From: a virus
Strand: one strand, 5' to 3'
DNA length: 22,614 nt
IMG/VR virus record: IMGVR_UViG_3300034101_002186
Span: 1-22,614 of that record
Part shown: in pieces, positions 7,355 to 14,944 of the stretch
How positions within the stretch are numbered: the stretch's first letter is position 1
How the letters are laid out: the number at the start of each line of letters is the position of its first letter
The notes under the pieces: model-generated
What the model was told of the DNA's origin: nothing
Databases searched by the model: none
The model's input: the letters and a program-made list of their open reading frames with translations, nothing else
Position numbers and translations under genes: made by a program

Positions 7355-9921
7355 TATCGTTTAAAGGCCGGCTGATAAGGGAGTGATAGCTCCAGTTCAT
7401 AACCAGTAACTGCTACGTTAGTTTGTTCCTGATTGTTAACTAGACCAACCCGTAAGCTGTAAACTCTTCCATTTGATAACTTGTGCTTCCGGTCAGGATT
7501 AGCTGGATCTCCGTATGGAGCCGTTCCGTATTCGCTTAATCCGTAGCCATTACCCTCGAACGTAACCGAGCAAGTGCTCAAAATGTCGTCCGCAATGAAA
7601 TTTCTCTCGGTCTCGATTCCAATAGTAACATCTGTATCGACCGCTTCGACTGAGTAGATCCTGATCCTTTGGAAGTTCTTCAATACCGCAGCATTGCCCA
7701 TAAATTCCCACTTGCTGCGCCATGTAAACGCTACCGGGCCTGTATGGTCTTGGTAGTCAAAGAATTGATCTGAGTTGTGTATCTTACCGACATAATAAGC
7801 GATGGTACCCACAACCCCGGTTTCCTTGCGGGATACGAAAAGCATGTCGTCATCGATCTTGGCCATGCCACCAGTGAAATCGACATTGGTCCACTTAACC
7901 CACGAGTCGCGAGTATAATCATACACAAGTGCTATTGAATTAGAGTTGCTGAAGCTATTCCCACCAGAGGAGCTCTCAGCTGGGATAAAGATAATGTACT
8001 TTTCTCCAGTAGTGTCGTTTCTCCCGACCGCTCTCTTCAGTCTCAAAATAGAGGAGCTGGTTCTCTCTCTCCTGTTGAAGATGGGATCAACACGGGAGTT
8101 AAACTGACTGCCTGGCGCAACACCTAAGCCCATTGGGAGCGAGTTTCCGGCCATTACTCGCGGCCCTACTTCCGAAAGAAAGAATATCTTCCCGCGGACA
8201 TCCTCAATAGTCGAATGAGCGATACAACCCACGTCCTGAGTAATCGTATCCACTCGAAATGACTGATTGGGAACATCCCCAGTCACGGCGTGAATACCTC
8301 TTCTCTGAAAGATCAAAAACGTCTCTGAGGAAGGATGGATGCCGGTGATAATGTCGCCCTGAGTGTTGTTTACCGTGAACTGGTTAGACACCAGCGGGAA
8401 ATACTCAGGACCGGCGAAGTCTGAGAAGCTAACCTCATTCGGGCTGCTGATGCTTCCAGCCGTAACCATTAGGTTTATATATGATGAAATATATTTTCCA
8501 GGACGTGGGGGTGAGCGATCCGTTGCTGGCTCAATAAACTGAGATACTAGGCTGGCATCAGGAGTCACATCTGAATAGGTCGAAGTCGCTGCAAAGCTAT
8601 TATTCGGAATCTCCGCAACTTCGAACCAAAGGGTGGGGCTGCCTGTCGTATTCTGGTTTCTGAGAACCTTAATCCTGAGATTGTTGCTAATGACGTTTTG
8701 GTTGTTAGTTGCGGTATTTGAGTATCCAACCGATGAGTCAACCGTGACGCTTAATGCCCCCACTGAGACAACGGTTCTCGTAACATAAGCTGGAGATGGG
8801 GAGGCTGCAGTATCGTACAGGAATGCAGTATCCCCTGCTTTCATAGTATGACCGACTGTTACCGGTATAACCGTTCCAGTACCCGATGCAGTAATGATGG
8901 CGCAGTTAGTATTGTAACCTGATCCAGCCTGTATATTGGCAAGTGTTACGGTAGCTGGTGTCCCACCAGTAGGCTCCGCATAGTTATACTCGGAGCTGTA
9001 AACGGTATTCCCTTCTACAAAGTTACCGTTTGCATCAATTTGAATGAATTGCTGCCTCCAGACGTACACGTTAGGAGGAGGAGTTGGCCCAATGGGACCG
9101 GCTGTTCCAGTAGCAGTAATGGCGTAGGTGCCATCAGATCCGTCAGAAGCTGGCGCTATACCAGCCTTGTAGGCGTTCTGGCCATCATACTTCAGGACTG
9201 GATCGTACCCGTTTGAGAAGTAGATACAGTTTTGAAGCTGGACGGCAGTTACGTTCTCAAAATTTTCTTCGTTCTTGTTGGTTTCAGAACCTTGAAGCGG
9301 TCCAGCCTTACCAGTCTGCGGACTCGTGTTCAGACTGGACCAGTAACGAGCATAAGTGCTTACCGGAGCTCCAGTGAGATCCTGAGCCTCCAAAGGATTC
9401 AGAAATGAAGCCGGAGTATTTCCATCACCGGTAACTGTTGCTGAAAAGTTAGCTATAGCGTTAATCGCAGATACTAGATTGGTAATTGTTATAGGTACGT
9501 TATCCTGATCCCCAACCCCAAGGCTAAAATCCAATACTGTACTAAACTGCTCTGTAATGACACACCTATATACACTTGTATCGGGGAAGAACCGAATAGT
9601 CAGCGCAGAGATCGCGGAAGTTCCGCTATAGGTGACCTGTAAACTAACCTTGTTTAATTTACTTACAGAATTTGAAGCCCCGATAACTTCAGGAGTTTCT
9701 ACTCCAGATGAGTTTACCCGATTGTAGGTGAAGATACCAAACTTGGCACCCTGAGTGCCGTGAGTGAAATATCCTTTTCGCTTCTCAAGGGTACCACTTG
9801 CAGAAAAGTTGACATTATCAGCGACAGTTGCAAACTCGTCTTGAAACTCAAGATCATTGGTCTTGAGATCAACCCCAAAGAAATTCTTATATTTCTGAAT
9901 GTGCTGATACGGTCCAGGCAT
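7354..9921 (-). CDS. Tail nozzle / tail tubular protein B-like structural protein
   Basis: This 855-residue beta-rich protein begins with the pattern FFGVDLKTNDL...NVNFSASGTLEKRKGYF (residues 14-51). That pattern is typical of large phage tail-hub or nozzle proteins, where a short segment on 'default' variables precedes an alternating-strand body. The length is close to T7 gp12 (794 aa). The middle (about 260-460) has Gly/Thr/Ala-rich strands and a VGHTMKAGDTAFL element, perhaps an inserted domain. The last third contains RKGSN-free, beta-rich segments such as IALVYDYTRDSWVKW and ends in ELELSLPYQPAFKR. It directly follows the adaptor-like gene (TAATG overlap), the same pair order as gp11-gp12 in T7-like phages. 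The product would form the distal tail tube through which DNA leaves the virion. The assignment is from pattern and context. Confidence 0.75.
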   Translation of the reverse strand: MPGPYQHIQKYKNFFGVDLKTNDLEFQDEFATVADNVNFSASGTLEKRKGYFTHGTQGAKFGIFTYNRVNSSGVETPEVIGASNSVSKLNKVSLQVTYSGTSAISALTIRFFPDTSVYRCVITEQFSTVLDFSLGVGDQDNVPITITNLVSAINAIANFSATVTGDGNTPASFLNPLEAQDLTGAPVSTYARYWSSLNTSPQTGKAGPLQGSETNKNEENFENVTAVQLQNCIYFSNGYDPVLKYDGQNAYKAGIAPASDGSDGTYAITATGTAGPIGPTPPPNVYVWRQQFIQIDANGNFVEGNTVYSSEYNYAEPTGGTPATVTLANIQAGSGYNTNCAIITASGTGTVIPVTVGHTMKAGDTAFLYDTAASPSPAYVTRTVVSVGALSVTVDSSVGYSNTATNNQNVISNNLRIKVLRNQNTTGSPTLWFEVAEIPNNSFAATSTYSDVTPDASLVSQFIEPATDRSPPRPGKYISSYINLMVTAGSISSPNEVSFSDFAGPEYFPLVSNQFTVNNTQGDIITGIHPSSETFLIFQRRGIHAVTGDVPNQSFRVDTITQDVGCIAHSTIEDVRGKIFFLSEVGPRVMAGNSLPMGLGVAPGSQFNSRVDPIFNRRERTSSSILRLKRAVGRNDTTGEKYIIFIPAESSSGGNSFSNSNSIALVYDYTRDSWVKWTNVDFTGGMAKIDDDMLFVSRKETGVVGTIAYYVGKIHNSDQFFDYQDHTGPVAFTWRSKWEFMGNAAVLKNFQRIRIYSVEAVDTDVTIGIETERNFIADDILSTCSVTFEGNGYGLSEYGTAPYGDPANPDRKHKLSNGRVYSLRVGLVNNQEQTNVAVTGYELELSLPYQPAFKR

Positions 9922-10847
9922 TAGTAGCTATCCCATCCCAAGTATTGACCATCCAAGATTGTAATGTAATCCGGATCATTATCAGGCTCTGCAAAGGCAG
10001 AATTCAACGTCGCAAGCATACGCTCAAGAACTTGAGCAATAGGGGCTGCGTCAGTATCAGAATCCCTGATCTTGATCCGGACGTTTGTATATTCAAGCAT
10101 TCCCTTCTCGCAAACCTCGGGAAGCTGAGAAAAGTTAGTGGAGTATTTTCCTCTGAACACGCTATCTCCGGCCTCGATGGTTTCTCCATCTTCAAAGACG
10201 AATCCTGGCTCAACCGTTACAATTCCAGTCGTGCTAATGGCGTTAATCGGAATAGATTGCATTTTAATTACGCCGTTTTTATCGGCAATGCAGATGAAGT
10301 TCTCCTCAAGAAGAGAATCCCGATCAAAAGCGATCGCGTCATTTATCTTCAGAGAAGAGATCGTATTCCCAGTAAGAGTAACAGACTCAATCTCTCCACG
10401 CTTCGTATCCAGCTTGGGAATAGCTCTCTGGTAAGTTACTCGGATCTTTGAGTTACTTTGAGGGCGTGGCTGAATCAGGAGCTGAGTACCGTTACGGATG
10501 TAAAAGCTTGGATCACCCTGAATCCCGTTCAGGCGCTCCTTGAGACTCCCCTTCTTCAATGCATAAAAGTAATCTGGGTTACTTTTACTGAACTCAACGA
10601 AGTCGATTCGGGTTCCCATGTAAACATCATCAGGAATGTCATAAGCCTCCTGATTAGAGACAAGATCAATGATCTTTGACGCCATCAGAACGTGGGGCCA
10701 GTTAGCGTTGATAAGCGCATGAATCTCTTCCTGCGCATCATTGAAGAACTGGATGAACTCCTCATCCTGAATCCCGGCAGTAGCCGTAAACTCAAGGTTT
10801 TCGGTCGTTCTCCGGCTTGCAGTGATGAGTGTTTCCAGTTTACGCAT
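9921..10847 (-). CDS. Head-tail adaptor / tail tubular protein A-like protein
   Basis: The 308-residue protein has an N-terminal helical segment TASRRTTENLEF, then FIQFFNDAQEEIHALINANW at 31-50. The pattern 'F..F.NDAQ..I' is characteristic of phage adaptor proteins such as tail tubular protein A or P22 gp4-type. It continues with GDPSFYIRNGTQLLIQPRP at 111-129, also common in that group, and a beta insertion at about 150-230. The C-terminus returns to helix (EVCEKGMLEYTNVRIKIRDS, then APIAQVLERMLATL). Adaptors form a ring between portal and tail. It is immediately followed, with a TAATG overlap, by the large nozzle-like gene, which supports both calls. It is longer than T7 gp11 (196 aa), and the insertion may explain this. 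Confidence 0.8.
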   Translation of the reverse strand: MRKLETLITASRRTTENLEFTATAGIQDEEFIQFFNDAQEEIHALINANWPHVLMASKIIDLVSNQEAYDIPDDVYMGTRIDFVEFSKSNPDYFYALKKGSLKERLNGIQGDPSFYIRNGTQLLIQPRPQSNSKIRVTYQRAIPKLDTKRGEIESVTLTGNTISSLKINDAIAFDRDSLLEENFICIADKNGVIKMQSIPINAISTTGIVTVEPGFVFEDGETIEAGDSVFRGKYSTNFSQLPEVCEKGMLEYTNVRIKIRDSDTDAAPIAQVLERMLATLNSAFAEPDNDPDYITILDGQYLGWDSY

Positions 10848-10849
10848 TG

Positions 10850-11098
10850 TTAATCTTTCTTCTTGTTCTTCATTTTAGCGACAAGAATGGCAATTTTAGA
10901 CTTGCTCGGCATTTGCTTGACGCCTTCTGGAGCCTCTTCCATTCCTTCAGAGTACTCTCCACCCTCTTCTTCCATCTCTTCAGGCTCTTCAGAGTCCATC
11001 TCATCTTGGAATTGCTCCAAGCTCATCCCAAGCGCAGCCAAGGCCGACATGAGTTGTTCGTAGTGCATCTTAGCAGCCGACATTTTATCCTGTTTCAT
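10850..11098 (-). CDS. Acidic 82-aa protein, unknown
   Basis: Charge is strongly segregated along this small protein. Residues 1-28 are a helical, weakly basic part (MKQDKMSAAKMHYEQLMSAL). Residues 29-60 are extremely acidic (runs such as DSEEPEEMEEEGGEYSEG). The last twenty residues are basic (SKIAILVAKMKNKKKD). The start is well supported by AAGGAG four bases upstream. It lies between a coiled-coil gene and the adaptor gene, with gaps of 8 and 2 bp. A scaffold-like, chaperone-like or DNA-mimicking role could be imagined from the acidic centre, but nothing identifies one. Confidence 0.7.
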   Translation of the reverse strand: MKQDKMSAAKMHYEQLMSALAALGMSLEQFQDEMDSEEPEEMEEEGGEYSEGMEEAPEGVKQMPSKSKIAILVAKMKNKKKD

Positions 11099-11106
11099 GG
11101 TTCTCC

Positions 11107-11604
11107 TTATCTCGCAGCAGAGCGAAAATTAGCGATCAATTGTTGCATATTCTGGACGCCAGCACCCATTCCGCGGGCAGCAGTCTTTTGCTGCGACTTG
11201 GATTGGCTCTCAGTCATTTCTCTTTTCTTCTGGAATTCTATGGCTTCCTTCTCGGCATTAGCCTTTAGGATACCCTTCAATGCACTGGCTCCAGCCATAA
11301 TGGCAGCTCCGCCAACATCTGATCCAATTTCTGTTTCAGATCCGCCTTTTATCCCAGTTTTCAATTCAACGCCTGGGTCAACACCGGCTTCTTTCATGCT
11401 ACCAATTACTTCTGGCATCTTATCTAATTCTTTTACGTCTGGACCGCCAAGTGATGGACCACTCCCTTCTGAAAATTGAGATCCAAATTCTGGTTTTTGA
11501 AATGCAGCTGATGGAGACTGCATAGCAGCAAGGCGATCTTTGCCTTGCTGATCAATGTCTTTCATCATGTTTATGTAATCACCGAGCGATGGTACTGTAT
11601 TCAT
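11107..11604 (-). CDS. 165-aa coiled-coil protein, paralogue of the upstream 74-aa protein
   Basis: Residues 1-95 are polar and low in hydrophobicity (Gly, Ser, Pro and Asp rich). Residues 97-165 have a glycine/alanine hydrophobic turn followed by a charged helix (GASALKGILKANAEKEAIEF). This C-terminal part aligns with nearly the whole 74-aa protein encoded just upstream: over 25 aligned residues (105-129 here, 13-37 there) 14 are identical, and both end in a Q-x-L-I...R helix. The start overlaps the upstream stop as TAATG. Short 'GAS-L-G-I' plus coiled-coil proteins like these occur among phage internal virion proteins. A minor virion or assembly role is likely but unproven. Confidence 0.7.
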   Translation of the reverse strand: MNTVPSLGDYINMMKDIDQQGKDRLAAMQSPSAAFQKPEFGSQFSEGSGPSLGGPDVKELDKMPEVIGSMKEAGVDPGVELKTGIKGGSETEIGSDVGGAAIMAGASALKGILKANAEKEAIEFQKKREMTESQSKSQQKTAARGMGAGVQNMQQLIANFRSAAR

Positions 11605-11828
11605 TATCGCCTCATCTTCGTTTTATAAGCTTCGATAAGCCCCTGAAGCGATGCAGCCTGAGCTTCACGCTGGCGCCCTACGTTTTCCATCCCACGATCA
11701 AGAGCGGACTGCTCTGCTTCTTGCTTCGCAGCGTACTCACGGGCTTCTTTTTCTTTCTTAGCTTGGTAGATACCAGAAAGAAGACTGGCTCCACCAAGAA
11801 TACCAGCTGCAGCTATAGGAAAAGGCAT
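11604..11828 (-). CDS. 74-aa internal virion-type small protein
   Basis: The protein starts MPFPIAAAGILGGASLLSGI, a hydrophobic glycine/alanine-rich segment. A strongly charged helix follows (QAKKEKEAREYAAKQEAEQS) and the C-terminus is basic. This 'small hydrophobic head plus coiled coil' pattern is common in minor internal virion proteins of short-tailed phages. The start has GGGAG seven bases upstream, and the stop overlaps the next ATG as TAATG. Its sequence resembles the C-terminal third of the 165-aa protein encoded next, so the two genes probably arose by duplication. Confidence 0.7.
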   Translation of the reverse strand: MPFPIAAAGILGGASLLSGIYQAKKEKEAREYAAKQEAEQSALDRGMENVGRQREAQAASLQGLIEAYKTKMRR

Positions 11829-11840
11829 AATAAAGCTCCC

Positions 11841-12356
11841 TTACGAATAGTTTACTTGCCAATCAGCATAGTAAACAGAGTCTACTGAATTATAGTAAAG
11901 CGTTATCGAATCTACCGCTCCAGAACTCGCGGTAGGTATAAGGCTCTGGCCTTGAGGCCATTTAATTAAGGCAGCCGGAGCAATTGGCCACGAGAACGCA
12001 AGCGCGGTAGCTGGCTGTCTAATGAAAATCTTATACTCGGCCCCAGCTACAGGGTTAGCCAGTACGATAGACATGGTTCCAGTAGCCGCGGTGAGATCAA
12101 TCAGGTGAATGTTACCGTTTGCGAAGTCGATAGTTACCGATGACGTAGGCGCAGTAATCGTCTGTAGCGATGCCTGGACTAATGCAAAGTTTGGCGCGAT
12201 TGACGCACCTGTGAGCTTTTCTCCGTTGCCTGATCCAGAATGGTCATGCGCTGAGATCTTCTCCCAGGCTCCTACAAGTGTGGCCTGCGACCAATTTTTA
12301 GTCCCAGTAGTGGGGACCGTGAGTGTAAGACCTAAGTTAATGGTAGTATATCCCAC
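11841..12356 (-). CDS. 171-aa beta-rich virion protein with HDHSG motif
   Basis: Early in the protein the segment WEKISAHDHSGSGNGEKL (residues 31-48) is a motif found in many phage tail-fibre and appendage proteins. The rest is beta-rich and hydrophobic, with repeated strand-like stretches (VTIDFANGNIHLIDL, then YKIFIRQPATALAFSWP) and a C-terminal strand ending YYADWQVNYS. The start is GTG at 12356 with GGAGGGG immediately ahead; no ATG lies close by. It is the last of the appendage genes before the small coiled-coil genes. It could be a fibre tip, a small baseplate-like protein or a fibre-attachment protein. Confidence 0.75.
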   Translation of the reverse strand: MGYTTINLGLTLTVPTTGTKNWSQATLVGAWEKISAHDHSGSGNGEKLTGASIAPNFALVQASLQTITAPTSSVTIDFANGNIHLIDLTAATGTMSIVLANPVAGAEYKIFIRQPATALAFSWPIAPAALIKWPQGQSLIPTASSGAVDSITLYYNSVDSVYYADWQVNYS

Positions 12357-12371
12357 GATCCCCTCCCTTAA

Positions 12372-12833
12372 TCAGCGTACCACTTTAGCGCGGGCTTCAG
12401 CGCGCAATGTTTTGATCTCAGCAGGACACGGCACCCCTGCATCCACTTCCCGAATAACAAGCCAGTCAGTCGATGCGAGGTAGGCCAGAGCCTCAGCGTT
12501 GATAGCCTCTTGAGCCACTTGAGCCGTGATGTCCTCGATTTCAACCGTGTACTCGGCTTTAAGCTTCACGTATTTCTGCATGACAGCAGGGACAGCAGGC
12601 GAGACTTCGACACCCTGCTCGTCTAGTACCGCATCAATAGCAGGGGTAAGCTCACGCATCTCCTCTTCGAGAACGTCAGCGTCGTCGTATGATGCTTCAG
12701 CCATCGGCTCGTCTTTGTGGAGAACCCAGCGTTCTGGTTTGCCGAAGCAAGGCTCGTAATGAGCCTCATCTGCAAAGTCTGAAGTCCAAGAGTTTGTAAT
12801 GATTCCGTTTTTTACAACGCTATATTTTATCAT
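12372..12833 (-). CDS. Tail-fibre assembly-like protein
   Basis: The 153-residue protein has a C-terminal motif YLASTDWLVIREVDAGVPCP followed by an R..A.A pattern. This matches the 'TDW-V-IR ... G ... P ... R..AR' end seen in many small phage proteins annotated as tail-fibre assembly or XkdW-like. The N-terminal part (MIKYSVVKNGIITNSWTSDF) and central acidic stretch (EEEMRELTPAIDAVLDEQG) are also usual for that group, in which the protein helps the neighbouring fibre fold or attach. Its start lies 2 bp after the stop of the 695-aa fibre gene, which fits a fibre-plus-chaperone pair. It might instead be a minor virion component. Confidence 0.75.
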   Translation of the reverse strand: MIKYSVVKNGIITNSWTSDFADEAHYEPCFGKPERWVLHKDEPMAEASYDDADVLEEEMRELTPAIDAVLDEQGVEVSPAVPAVMQKYVKLKAEYTVEIEDITAQVAQEAINAEALAYLASTDWLVIREVDAGVPCPAEIKTLRAEARAKVVR

Positions 12834-12835
12834 AG

Positions 12836-14923
12836 TTAATTACCCACCCTTGAAAGAGTAACCCAGTTACTTCGATTATCTGCAAACGGACTAGTCGATA
12901 TTGATGCTGATCCCAATATGTATACTTGAGTTCCAGCTAATGCATAAAACTCCGTTGCCCCAGCAGATGTTACAATCACGCTTGCGGCAGTAGGAATTAT
13001 TGGTCGCCCAAGTATATATTCTGTTGAGCCGACCATAACACTGATTGACACATTGTTTCCGGACGTAAAAGTGTTTTGAGTCCAATATGATGCAGCAATT
13101 CTCCATGTGCCACTAATTGGAATGGTTACAATCCCGGTCGTTGTGTTATATATCGAATGGGAGTCATAATCTTTTGATGAATAAATTACTGTAACCGGAC
13201 TAGATCCTATTGTTGTCGTTGTCGACTTTACCCTAAGAGCAACCGTCTCACTAGCCGCGATAGTGGCGGGGCCGGAGAGACGTTCGATATTTAGCTGTGA
13301 CAGCCCAGCTGCTGTATTATCGCCAGCTATATTGTATGATGCTATAACCGACTGATTGACATAAATTTCTAAATAATCACCAGCATTTGCTTGCACAAGA
13401 AATGAAAATGGAGTGCCATGCTCTATTCCTGCTGTTCCATTTTTCGGAACCGACAGCTGTTGGACACGAGATCCAATTTTGTAAACTGCTATGGTAACAT
13501 CCCCAGTATTTGCTGTACCAGTGTTCCAGTAAAGCTGTCCATGTAAACGATATAGTCCACTTACTGGCACATTGTAGCGATTATTTGTTGTTATATCAAA
13601 AGATGAGTGTGTGTCGATTACTGAAGAATTAAAAAGCACTTTTGTCCAAGTGCCTGTAGATGCAATGAGTTGACCGGTAGCCCTTCTGACTTGAGCCGCA
13701 ACCACCCTCGTATCGGTGTCGTTGGACATTTGGACGGAGGATGAGAGGCCGACAACTTTGAAAGTAAAATCCGCAGAAATATATTTTGCCGCACCAACAC
13801 TATTAAAGTCCGCGTCATATAAATCTCTATTTGTTCCACGCTTTGCTAGAAAAACACCGGACGACTGTACTCTGACTCCATCAAGCTGCACATATTGGTT
13901 TGCGGTTCCAGTTAGATCCCCGTAAACCTCATAAAATCCGTGAACTGCCGTTCCACCAATATCTGGCGCGCTTGTAGTGTCTGGTGTGACGTTATTTGGT
14001 AAGCTGATTTTCCACGAAGTAGTTGCTGTTCTTGCTTGGCTTGGTACAGAAAACGCCACGCGCACATGATATGAGTCGCCTATTCTGCGAAATGCACCCG
14101 TTGCACTCGTAATGCCAGTCGCGTTAGTAATAGTTGGCGTGTAAGATTGCCAATCCGTTACTGGAGCACCGTACACTGTGGTCTGAGGGCCGCAGATTAC
14201 ATTGTCAATCGCGAGCACATAAGCAGAAGCAGACGTAGATGCTACATGGAAGCAAACACGGTAGCTCTGTCCAGTAGCTTGAGTCTGGAAGGTAGCAATC
14301 TGTCGCATGGTCGTTCCAACCGTTGCAGACTGTACAGTGTATCCAGCTGGCTGAATAACTACTGGAGTTCCAGATGGATCAGCGATCAAGTAGACCGTTA
14401 AATCTCCGCTGGCATAGGTTCCGCTTAGAACCTCGTAATCAAAGGTAACCGTCAAAACCTTGGCGCGATCTGCAAGGTCAATCGTGATGTCAGTAGCAAC
14501 GCCTTCGCCTTGGCGGTTTGCTGCATCTTTAGTGAAGTTGAAGTCAGCGGCCCCACGAAGAGGGGTAGTCGTCGAACGAGTCCAGGTAACGGTAGGTGAA
14601 CCACCAGTCCCGTCTACAGGGGCAGCACCAGCAGCGTCTGCATAGGTGCTCCATCCGGTCGTGTTAGTCGAAGCCGTAGGATTCGTAATGTAGTTGATCC
14701 CGCTCGTTCCAGCTCCAACTTCAGTCCAGTTAGTAGAGCTTCCTGAATCGTTCTTCCGGTACTGTTTACCGGAAGTCGTATTCAGAAGAATAGAGCCGGG
14801 ACTTGCGTCTACTGCAACGCTTGTCGGGTCTACAGTTGAACTGATAACGTCCGCCCCGCCGTTAAGCGAAAGCGTACCTTTCAGCGTTTTGACTTTTGAT
14901 CCTGCAAATATACTTGCTGGCAT
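12836..14923 (-). CDS. Tail fibre with two C-terminal C1q-like domains
   Basis: Four zones can be seen in this 695-residue protein. Residues 30-70 carry PGSI...GKQYRK...STNWTEVG, a short fibre motif also present in the 181-aa protein at the other end of the block. Residues 75-245 look like a carbohydrate-binding-type jelly roll (INYITNPTASTNTTGW ... VCFHVASTSASAYVLAIDNV). Residues 255-395 hold a further beta domain (DWQSYTPTITNATG). Residues 405-550 and 555-694 are two C1q/TNF-like domains, the first with NNRYNVPVSGLYRLHGQLYW and the second with TGIVTIPISGTWRIAASYW. C1q-like heads commonly trimerise at phage fibre tips and contact receptors. The C1q-encoding part is much more AT-rich than the upstream part, suggesting domain exchange. 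AGGAG lies ten bases before the ATG. Confidence 0.8.
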   Translation of the reverse strand: MPASIFAGSKVKTLKGTLSLNGGADVISSTVDPTSVAVDASPGSILLNTTSGKQYRKNDSGSSTNWTEVGAGTSGINYITNPTASTNTTGWSTYADAAGAAPVDGTGGSPTVTWTRSTTTPLRGAADFNFTKDAANRQGEGVATDITIDLADRAKVLTVTFDYEVLSGTYASGDLTVYLIADPSGTPVVIQPAGYTVQSATVGTTMRQIATFQTQATGQSYRVCFHVASTSASAYVLAIDNVICGPQTTVYGAPVTDWQSYTPTITNATGITSATGAFRRIGDSYHVRVAFSVPSQARTATTSWKISLPNNVTPDTTSAPDIGGTAVHGFYEVYGDLTGTANQYVQLDGVRVQSSGVFLAKRGTNRDLYDADFNSVGAAKYISADFTFKVVGLSSSVQMSNDTDTRVVAAQVRRATGQLIASTGTWTKVLFNSSVIDTHSSFDITTNNRYNVPVSGLYRLHGQLYWNTGTANTGDVTIAVYKIGSRVQQLSVPKNGTAGIEHGTPFSFLVQANAGDYLEIYVNQSVIASYNIAGDNTAAGLSQLNIERLSGPATIAASETVALRVKSTTTTIGSSPVTVIYSSKDYDSHSIYNTTTGIVTIPISGTWRIAASYWTQNTFTSGNNVSISVMVGSTEYILGRPIIPTAASVIVTSAGATEFYALAGTQVYILGSASISTSPFADNRSNWVTLSRVGN

Positions 14924-14944
14924 TTTAAGTAGTCTCCTAGTTCA

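Noticed and set aside
12836-14923. Diversity-generating retroelement target in the fibre gene
   Set aside because: No reverse transcriptase gene and no template repeat are visible in the window, so there is nothing to support hypermutation of the C1q-like end.
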